Origin: Periconia sp. R9002
Taxonomy: Eukaryota; Ascomycota; Dothideomycetes; Pleosporales; Periconiaceae
Length of the DNA: 64,000 nucleotides
Assembly (NCBI GenBank): GCA_023627715.1
Contig: JAMAHW010000044.1
Coordinates: 234,942 to 298,941 of the forward strand
Direction: 5' to 3'
This document shows, piece by piece, positions 57,551-64,000 of this stretch; position 1 is the stretch's first letter, and every line of letters starts with the position of its first letter. Under the pieces are notes generated by a model. It was not told where the DNA came from, made no database searches, and saw only the letters and a list, made by a program, of their open reading frames with translations. Position numbers and translations under genes: made by a program.

Positions 57551-58585
57551 TCAAACACACTCAATATCCTTCCCCTCAATCCAATCAAGAATACTCTGTG
57601 CACAACGCTCATGAGCAACATCCAACATGATATGATGCGCACTATCTGTCAACGCCAGACACATGACCTCTTGCTCGCCCTGGGAAGCTAAACGGTATTC
57701 CTCAAACGTCTCCCTCGTCAGGTCTTCAGAAATAAGTACATCTTTCCCCCCCAAGACGGACAAAATTTTCCGACCAAACGGACGAGCATCAGAATCTATC
57801 GCACCAAGGACATCGGGAGCATCAGCAAACCGCCACATATGCTCGATCGAGACACGCATACTCTCCACGCGGCCCTTGCTATCGCGAAGCCAGCCCTCCA
57901 CAACATCTTCCGCTACCTCGGACGAGAAGAACTTATTCCGAACTTGCACTGCTGTTTCGAGGCCGGTGTTTACTTGAAAGCTGAACAACGAGCGAGCCCA
58001 GGGGATCCATCCCTGTGGTGCAGCGGCGGCAGTACCCGCCACTCGCTGCTGTCGAACCAAAGCCGCCTCCGCCGCCTGCCATCGCCGCGCCACATCCATG
58101 CCACCCCCAGAAAGCGGCGCCGCAGCGAGGAGTACGAGCCCAGCGGGCTTCATTACAGACATCCCCAGCGTCCTCCAGCTCCCTAACGCGTGCTGCAGGA
58201 TCGCCCCACCCATCGAATGCGCCACGAAAATCGGCTGTGCGTCTGCATGTTCGCCCGCGATGAAGTCGAGCGCTGCCATCACGTCGTCGACGTAGGAAGC
58301 GATGCCCGTGAGGACGTGGAAGGTGAATGTTGAGGGCTGCCAGGACCCGCCGTGCCCTCGAACAGAGACCGCGTACGCCGCGTACCCCGCTCGCGCGAAG
58401 AGAGGGAGCATGGATTTGAAACAGGCGGCGGCGCAGTGCGCACCGTGGACGCATAGAATGGGGTGTCGTTGATGGTTTGGTAGTGTGGCGTGTGGTGTGC
58501 TGGTTAGGAGTTCGAGGGGTCCGGATGGGGTTGCGAGATGCACGGTTTGGAGTACTGGAGGCGGATTGTTGTTGGGAGTATTCAT
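57551..58585 (-). CDS. Alpha/beta hydrolase
   Basis: Single exon of 344 residues from the ATG at 58585; the frame is open further upstream but that part is not protein-like. The fold is clear: 'HPILCVHGAHCAAACFKSML' (oxyanion region HG), 'AYAVSVRGHGGS', nucleophile elbow 'IFVAHSMGGAILQ' with Ser in A-H-S-M-G, acid 'LSVLGGKDVLISED', and catalytic His in 'LTDSAHHIMLDVA'. No signal peptide. This resembles the large soluble esterase/epoxide-hydrolase-like group; substrate unknown. It is convergent with the upstream regulator gene. Confidence 0.88.
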   Translation of the reverse strand: MNTPNNNPPPVLQTVHLATPSGPLELLTSTPHATLPNHQRHPILCVHGAHCAAACFKSMLPLFARAGYAAYAVSVRGHGGSWQPSTFTFHVLTGIASYVDDVMAALDFIAGEHADAQPIFVAHSMGGAILQHALGSWRTLGMSVMKPAGLVLLAAAPLSGGGMDVARRWQAAEAALVRQQRVAGTAAAAPQGWIPWARSLFSFQVNTGLETAVQVRNKFFSSEVAEDVVEGWLRDSKGRVESMRVSIEHMWRFADAPDVLGAIDSDARPFGRKILSVLGGKDVLISEDLTRETFEEYRLASQGEQEVMCLALTDSAHHIMLDVAHERCAQSILDWIEGKDIECV

Positions 58586-59299
58586 GGTTTGGGGGAAGAT
58601 GGTGTAGTGCAGGCTGTAGGAGCGTTGGGAGATTTTGATTCTAGCGAGGGAACTGGTATGCGATGGATATATAATACTTAGGTTGAGGTTATGTAGGTAC
58701 TGTTCCTCTGGATGCTCCTGCACCGTGCCGCATTCCCGCAGCTTTCCGTTACCCAAACGAGCAGCGATCATGCCCCATACGGAATTACATCCCAGAACTT
58801 GAATGGGACGAGAATGGGTAGTTTGAGATATACGAGGCGTCTTACTATATATCAATGCCACTTCTTTCTTTGCTGCTGTTTTACCACCCTCGTTACTCTT
58901 TCTTTCTTTTTCTCTTTGACTTGTGTTTCTCTATCTACTTTATTGAAGTAGTAAAAGGCATTTCAGAAACAAAAGTGTTAACGAATAACTAGTGAGACGA
59001 AGTAGGGAAGTGAGTACATGATAAAAGAAGCACTGTGAACGTTTTTAGTTTAACGTTATTATGATAGAAGATTTGAAGAATAAGATATTAGAAGGGGTTA
59101 TCTAGTTTAGATAGAATGGCTAACGAGGATCTCTGCACCACCTACCTGTGTACGATTTCCAAACATTTCTCTACCGGGATTGATGTCTTTAGGGAAATGG
59201 CCAGTCTCATCTACGCTTTCCACTTTAGACCCAGAACTCCCTTGAACGTTAAATACAATGACATATTCTTCCGATCCGTTTCTCGAGCCGCAACACTTG
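58586..59299. other. Intergenic
   Basis: Promoter side of the hydrolase gene and AT-rich sequence. A - strand frame at 59107-59325 may continue the methyltransferase relic but shows no motif. Confidence 0.4.
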
Positions 59300-59623
59300 C
59301 CAACTCTTAATCCTCTGCCACTCACTATTCTCTAAACTCTCATACCACTCCACTTTAACAGCACCCGTGCCACACGCAAGATCAAACACACGGATCTCGC
59401 CCCCGATGCTCATCCAACTTGGCCTTTTTCAACCATGATTTTAGCGTACGGTCTTGTGGCGCCCTCGGCTTGTGCGTATTTGACTGTGATGTCCTTGTGC
59501 TTCCATCCCTCTTCAATGCCCTTCTGCGTGTTGACTAGGGGGGTTCTTTTTTTCTCGCAGAAGATTGCGAGTTAAATCTTGAAAGGGAATAAGTACCAAA
59601 GGAATTTCAACAGTTTCGCGCAT
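59300..59623 (-). pseudogene. Broken SAM-dependent methyltransferase, N-terminal part
   Basis: On the minus strand an ATG at 59623 gives 'MRETVEIPL' to a GTACTT donor (59596), an intron of 73 nt ends at CGCAG (59524), and the next exon reads 'KGIEEGWKHKDITVKYAQAE' and 'ATRPYAKIMVEK'. The frame then shifts: one base later it reads 'AKLDEHRG', another base later 'EIRVFDLACGTGAVKVEW', which is methyltransferase motif I (SAM-binding). After about 59300 similarity fades. Two +1 shifts plus loss of the C-terminal two thirds show a dead gene. Its intact relatives are soluble class I methyltransferases common in secondary metabolism. Confidence 0.72.
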
Positions 59624-59968
59624 GTCAGGCTGCGCCGCAGAAACGATTGGCTGCGGCGAAGCTTATCAGATGCGGAATTATACACTGGCCTTACTTGGTC
59701 CGAGTGAGCAAAGGCGCACTCCTCGTCCACGTCGTCACTTCAGGTGTCGCGCGAAAAAACGTCCCGAGAAATATATCCACGGGATGGAGGGTCCTACTCC
59801 GACTGACCCTACATGGATGCCTACTGGGCCAAGTGGTGATGCGGAGACTTTGAGAGCTAAGTCTCCGAAAAAAATACAGATGCAGTCTCGTGCGACAAAT
59901 AAAACCAAGCATGTCCCTTACATAAATCTTAAGTTTCAAACATCTATCTGCATCACCCCCCAAAAATA
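59624..59968. other. Intergenic, promoter side of the NmrA-like gene
   Basis: No supported feature; a 115-codon frame at 59622-59969 has no family character. Confidence 0.4.
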
Positions 59969-60898
59969 ATGTCGAAGAACGTCCTTGTAATGGGTGCCAC
60001 CGGCCACCAAGGTAGCGCAGTCATCGCCGCCCTCACATCCCTCCCAGACAACCCCTTCACCATCTACGCTCAAACGCGTAACCCCCAGTCCCCAAGCGCG
60101 AAACGCCTCCAAACAAAATACCCGCACATAAGACTAGTCCCAGGCACATTCGAAAACCCCAGCGCCATATTCACATCCTGCAACGCCCCAATCTCGCACG
60201 TCTTCGCAGTCACGCTTCCCACCGGCTTCCCACCCAACGCCGAGACCGAAGAACAACACGGAAAAGCTCTCATCGATGCAGCGGCCGCGCACGGCGTGAA
60301 AGTGTACGTTCAAACGAGCGTCGACCGCGGTGTAAACAGCGACACGGACCCTACAGACGTCCCGCACTTCATCAGCAAGTTCAACATCGAGAAACATCTC
60401 ATCGACGTAGTCGAGCAGAGTGGCCGAGGGACCATGTCATACACAATCCTGCGCCCAACATCCTTCATGGATAATCTCGGTGGGGGCGATTTCCCGGCCA
60501 AAGTAACGGCGACGGCTTGGCGGGACGCGTTGCCTTCGTCGCTGAAAGTGCAGGTCATCGCCGTTAAAGATATTGGACGGTTCGCGGCTCGCGCGTTGGC
60601 TTATCCCGATCGATCGGAGTATCGTAACCAGGCGATTAGTTTGGCTGGGGATGCGGTTAGCTGGGATGAGATGAATCAGATGTATGAGGAAGTCGTGGGT
60701 CAGGGGAAGGGTGGTCTGCCGACGACGTACTCGGTCGTGGTGTGGGTTTTGTTCAAGGTTGTCCCGGAAATGTCGCTCACGTTTCGGTTCTTTGGGGAGA
60801 AAGGGTTTGGGGCGGATGTGGAGCGGTTGAGGGTTTTGGACCCAGAGATTATGAGTTTCAGGAGGTGGTTGGAGGAGCAGGTTTTGAGGGAAGGATGA
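59969..60898 (+). CDS. NmrA-like NAD(P)-binding protein
   Basis: Single exon, 309 residues. The N-terminus carries the Rossmann motif 'NVLVMGATGHQGSAVIAAL' (GATGxxG), followed by 'VYVQTSVDRG' and 'SYTILRPTSFMDN', typical of the atypical SDR subgroup that contains NmrA and isoflavone-reductase-like proteins. 'FISKFNIEKHLIDVVEQSGR' aligns with the K-x-x-x-E helix; the usual catalytic Tyr is not in place, as in other NmrA proteins that sense rather than turn over cofactor. Cytosolic. Redox sensing or a reductase role cannot be decided. Confidence 0.9.
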   Translation: MSKNVLVMGATGHQGSAVIAALTSLPDNPFTIYAQTRNPQSPSAKRLQTKYPHIRLVPGTFENPSAIFTSCNAPISHVFAVTLPTGFPPNAETEEQHGKALIDAAAAHGVKVYVQTSVDRGVNSDTDPTDVPHFISKFNIEKHLIDVVEQSGRGTMSYTILRPTSFMDNLGGGDFPAKVTATAWRDALPSSLKVQVIAVKDIGRFAARALAYPDRSEYRNQAISLAGDAVSWDEMNQMYEEVVGQGKGGLPTTYSVVVWVLFKVVPEMSLTFRFFGEKGFGADVERLRVLDPEIMSFRRWLEEQVLREG

Positions 60899-60999
60899 TG
60901 TTCGGGGTGATTCAGGAGTGCGAATTGTTGCGTAGCTTCTGAAAAGAAAGGTTCGCCATTTTCGACTACACACACCAACACCCCATCGCTCAACCCCAT

Positions 61000-62331
61000 C
61001 TAGAACCGCCACCCACCACCGACCGCAAACGCAGCCATAAGCCCATAGTGATCCGTCACCCAAACTCTCCTCCTCTCGCCTCCCCTTCTTCCGCCCCTAT
61101 GCCCAACCTCCGCAACAACACCAATTCCAATCCTCCCCACCCTCTCGACCCCCAACACTTGTCCCTCTCCATGCCCATCCCCTCCATCCCTTCCGTCCCA
61201 AAAAACCACCTTATCCAACCTCCTCACCCCCCACCGCGGCCCACTCGCGCTCTGAAATCCCCATGTCGCACCCCCCTCATTACCCTCCAGGCCTCCACTC
61301 GCTAGATACGCATCCGTGAAGCCGTGGGCTTGAGGTGCGGTCGCGTCGCGGGGCCGCGTGGCGTTTGTGTCGCCTGCGAGGATGGATGCGCGGATTGTTG
61401 GGGGTGTTGGGGGTGGACGGAGAGAGAGGGATGTGGGGAATGAGGAAGTGTTGGTAGGTGTAGAAGATGAAGAAGGGTTAGGATGAGGATGAGGATGAAG
61501 AGGAAGAGGAGGGATGAGGTGTGGTGTGAGACCATCCCATTGTATAGGACGTAGCGGTCCGGAAAGCGAGTCTAGATGGACATTGCAGAGGCGAAGCACA
61601 TCTACACGTCCTTCAATGTCTTCTCCCGCTGTGGTGGACCCGTCATCGGTGCTGTTGAAGTCGTTGGCTCGAGACAGGCGGATGTCGACGAACAAGCCGT
61701 TCCTTCCGAATTCACTGACTAGTCGCATCCGCCCCACACCTTCGATGCTTAACCGTCGATCGACAAGTGTGACTTGTCCGTACCGTGCACCAGCGCCCCA
61801 CGCTGCACTCTGCGTACTCACATCCGAGAGGTGGAAGCGCGATTGTATCCACGGAGCAGCGCAGAGTTGGGAGAGGTCGTTGGGGATTTCGTCGTCGTTG
61901 TCTTCATCGTCAGTGTTGGTTCCTTCGTTGGTGTTTGCTTCGTCGTGGTTGCCGTGGTGGACTTCTCCACTTGGGCTTTCGGTGGAATCCCACGTGGTGC
62001 GCTGTGTTTCTACGGGTGATTCATCCATGCATTCCTGTAAAAAGATGATGATGGCTGTTGATGATGGGAGGTGTGATACGAGGGTTTCGAGGTAGGAGAG
62101 TGCAGAGGCCATGCGGCTGCGGGGGTAGGGCGCAGAGAAGTCGATGTTCCAGGTTAGAAGGGTGAGGTTTGTAAGGGGTGGTGAGTTTTGTGAGGTTGGT
62201 GGTGGTGGTGAACGGGAGGATGATGGGAGCCATGTTTGCGTGTCGCTGTTGTATGTGTGGTAGGGTTGTGGGATTGGGGTGTAGGTGCTTTGCCGGGCGT
62301 AGAGGGATGCGTGAGTTGATATTGATGCCAT
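61000..62331 (-). CDS. Endonuclease/exonuclease/phosphatase family protein
   Basis: Single exon, 443 residues. Motifs in order: 'LTLLTWNIDFS' (metal-site Asn), 'IIFLQECM' (catalytic Glu), 'LRLCNVHLDSL' (His-x-Asp), 'SILAGDTNATRP' (GDxN) and the final 'VWVTDHYGLMAAF' (S/TDH). These are the DNase I-like fold's metal and catalytic sites in the order seen in TDP2-like and other Mg-dependent phosphodiesterases. Low-complexity insertions, a His/Pro-rich one ('PPLPLHPHPHPNPSSSS') and an acidic one ('NTDDEDNDDE'), separate the core. It ends about 100 bp from the convergent NmrA-like gene. Substrate (DNA end, RNA or lipid phosphate) unknown. Confidence 0.86.
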   Translation of the reverse strand: MASISTHASLYARQSTYTPIPQPYHTYNSDTQTWLPSSSRSPPPPTSQNSPPLTNLTLLTWNIDFSAPYPRSRMASALSYLETLVSHLPSSTAIIIFLQECMDESPVETQRTTWDSTESPSGEVHHGNHDEANTNEGTNTDDEDNDDEIPNDLSQLCAAPWIQSRFHLSDVSTQSAAWGAGARYGQVTLVDRRLSIEGVGRMRLVSEFGRNGLFVDIRLSRANDFNSTDDGSTTAGEDIEGRVDVLRLCNVHLDSLSGPLRPIQWDGLTPHLIPPLPLHPHPHPNPSSSSTPTNTSSFPTSLSLRPPPTPPTIRASILAGDTNATRPRDATAPQAHGFTDAYLASGGLEGNEGGATWGFQSASGPRWGVRRLDKVVFWDGRDGGDGHGEGQVLGVERVGRIGIGVVAEVGHRGGRRGGERRRVWVTDHYGLMAAFAVGGGWRF

Positions 62332-62508
62332 TTTGAAATTACCGGGATGGCTGTAGCTTATTAGGAATGAATTGTGGTGTTAATCCTTGAGGGTGCTTGA
62401 TTAATTACTGTGATGTTCGTAGTACCTACGTGCTTGCTGAGGTACAAGGCAACCATTTCGTTTATTTTTATTTAGCAACAGGGTTCTGTTCTTAGCATTT
62501 GTATCTTA

Positions 62509-63810
62509 CTAATTCCTTATAAACCATTTCAATATCATCTCTTGGCTGTGCCAAAGAAACCATATCGCGAGTGTTACAACAGTTGTTACAGCGCAGCTCA
62601 AGACGAAAACCCACCAGCCCGGAGAGACAACCTGGGGAGAACTCGCAGCACCATGCCAGTTCTGGAAATCGAAGACGGTTGTCGAGAATATAGCGGAAAC
62701 AAACGTCGCCGGCAGGAACGCTAGTGTAAGATATGCAACGGTTTTCATTGAAGCGCTGTCTCTTTGACTAGCAGCTGCAATATCTTTTGAAGATTTCGAT
62801 ATCTCTATTGTCGCTTCAGTATCCTTCTGCATGAAGTAGTTGTATTGATAGTTGAATTGCGTTGTTATCAGTTTTTCGAGGTAGTCAAAGGTGTGTGCGT
62901 GAATTTCGGTGCGATGGACTGCATCTTGGACCAGCTTGACTGGAATATCGTAGTGGTAGGATTGATTGAGGTCGTTCGCAAGCCACAGATATTGTTTTCC
63001 AATGCCGATGAGCTCCTTGCAGACCTTTTCACTCCACGTCACACTGTTGTAACTCGAGAACAGATCAATCCTTTTCCCGGACTCCTTGGTTGATCTAATT
63101 CCCCATTCGTCAAGCCATCGAGTCAAATACGGCGAGTAAAAAGATTCCAGAGAACCTCCCGTCCGCAGTATGTCAACGTTGTACCGCTGCAAACACAAAT
63201 CCACATATCGTTCGCAGCACTCTATAAGAACCCCAACTAAATTCAGCGGGTGTTCAGTGAGTTCATTCCTTGACTGTTGTAACAGGTCTGAAATGGAAGG
63301 GAAAGCAAGCATATCGCTCTTCGAATCGTTATCATTTAAGAGATTTCTTGATGATAAAAACATCATGAAAGTGGAATTCGCGATGTCATATCGTCCAAAA
63401 GCAAGGATAAAGGCTGAATGGCCAGGTCCCCATCGGAAACCAATATTGATTCCGTCAAGGCTGCGGTTGTCTACGACTGATTTTGATATCCCCAGAGAAT
63501 ATTCCAAACGAGCTAGAGATCCTGGTCCAATAATTCTCTGAAGAAACTGTGCTGGAATACCCCATTCGCGACACAAGGTTGCGACAAAGTCCCAAGAGGC
63601 TCGGATTCCGACGCTTTGCCCTCCTCTGGACTCCAGAACATATATACCTGGGCTTTCTTGTGACGGACCGTTTGAATGTATCTTGCCAGGTGACAACCAA
63701 TCTAATGGTCGCTCATTGACTCCGTTGTTGTTGAAGTGGAAAAATCGAAGATTCTGTTCCGTGGTTGCAAACTCAACACCGCTGTTTGTCCATCCGCCAG
63801 GGCCAGCCAT
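62509..63810 (-). CDS. CorA-like two-TM membrane protein
   Basis: Single exon, 433 residues from the ATG at 63810. A long soluble N-terminal part with helical 'TEIHAHTFDYLEKLITTQFN' and 'IEISKSSKDIAAASQRDSAS' leads into two C-terminal membrane helices, 'MKTVAYLTLAFLPATFVSAI' and 'WWVFVLSCAVTTVVTLAIWF'. This is the CorA/Alr-type architecture, with the stalk helix running into TM1. The GMN motif that selects Mg2+ in true CorA channels is missing between the helices ('FSTTVFDFQNW' instead), as in many fungal CorA-like proteins of unknown transport. Plasma-membrane or vacuolar location is inference. Confidence 0.82.
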   Translation of the reverse strand: MAGPGGWTNSGVEFATTEQNLRFFHFNNNGVNERPLDWLSPGKIHSNGPSQESPGIYVLESRGGQSVGIRASWDFVATLCREWGIPAQFLQRIIGPGSLARLEYSLGISKSVVDNRSLDGINIGFRWGPGHSAFILAFGRYDIANSTFMMFLSSRNLLNDNDSKSDMLAFPSISDLLQQSRNELTEHPLNLVGVLIECCERYVDLCLQRYNVDILRTGGSLESFYSPYLTRWLDEWGIRSTKESGKRIDLFSSYNSVTWSEKVCKELIGIGKQYLWLANDLNQSYHYDIPVKLVQDAVHRTEIHAHTFDYLEKLITTQFNYQYNYFMQKDTEATIEISKSSKDIAAASQRDSASMKTVAYLTLAFLPATFVSAIFSTTVFDFQNWHGAASSPQVVSPGWWVFVLSCAVTTVVTLAIWFLWHSQEMILKWFIRN

Positions 63811-64000
63811 GGTTGACAAGGAGAAAAGGCGATTCTGAATCTCCAGTTTATTGAAACTTCGTGCTTTCCACGACGATATCGCTCATTGATATATGTAGCG
63901 GATTTGCGGTCTTGGAGAGAGGAGCAACTCTAATGTGTCAAATTCTTCCATTTTGTGCTTTTATAGTGGATGACACGAGGTGGGGTGATCTATCAAACGA
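63811..64000. other. Upstream flank of the CorA-like gene, window end
   Basis: Promoter-side sequence for the - strand CorA-like gene. No other feature visible. Confidence 0.45.

Overview
The window is nuclear DNA of a filamentous ascomycete (Pezizomycotina; class not resolved). The evidence is short 45-90 nt GT-AG introns with CTAAC-type branch points, a Zn2Cys6 and a C2H2 fungal-type transcription factor, a Pth11-like rhodopsin-domain membrane protein, a fungal GH79 enzyme, a fungal-type xanthine dehydrogenase, and a decayed non-LTR retrotransposon tail with G-to-A changes. No tRNA, rRNA or CRISPR array was seen. I find about 30 genes, several of them spliced models rebuilt by eye (splice sites given in each entry), separated by AT-rich intergenic stretches of 0.5-3 kb.

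Layout. 0-8 kb: 3' end of an amidase, a cytosolic polysaccharide deacetylase, an FAD monooxygenase and a secreted GH79 beta-glucuronidase, all on +. 8-16 kb: an MmgE/PrpD-family gene broken by a one-base frameshift, a secreted 12-cysteine protein in five exons, and an acidic Pro/Glu-repeat protein, all on -. 17-19.5 kb: two divergently transcribed paralogous beta-trefoil (QxW) proteins that share an unrecognised C-terminal module. 19.5-22.4 kb: gene-poor repeat territory with a Tad-like LINE tail. 22.4-30.2 kb: an aldo-keto reductase convergent with a Zn2Cys6 regulator, a membrane/coiled-coil protein with an 81-bp triplicated segment, an F-box protein and a Pth11-like receptor. 31-48 kb: an oxidoreductase-rich stretch: BBE-like FAD oxidase, P450, secreted EthD-domain protein, UbiA-family membrane enzyme, SDR, an unknown protein and an old yellow enzyme. 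48-64 kb: xanthine dehydrogenase, a 1024-residue C2H2 regulator, an alpha/beta hydrolase, a dead methyltransferase, an NmrA-like protein, an endonuclease/exonuclease/phosphatase protein and a CorA-like membrane protein.

How they may work together. Most genes look like catabolic or tailoring functions that could act independently. The 31-42 kb group (FAD oxidase, P450, EthD, UbiA, SDR) resembles the tailoring part of a small terpenoid or meroterpenoid locus; no PKS, NRPS or classical terpene synthase is present, so the UbiA protein is the only candidate scaffold-forming enzyme. The AKR/Zn2Cys6 pair may be a local regulator-target unit. The most novel-looking items are the divergent beta-trefoil pair, the UbiA protein with an atypical first motif, the unannotatable five-exon secreted Cys-rich protein, and several coding-like relics that have no start codon.
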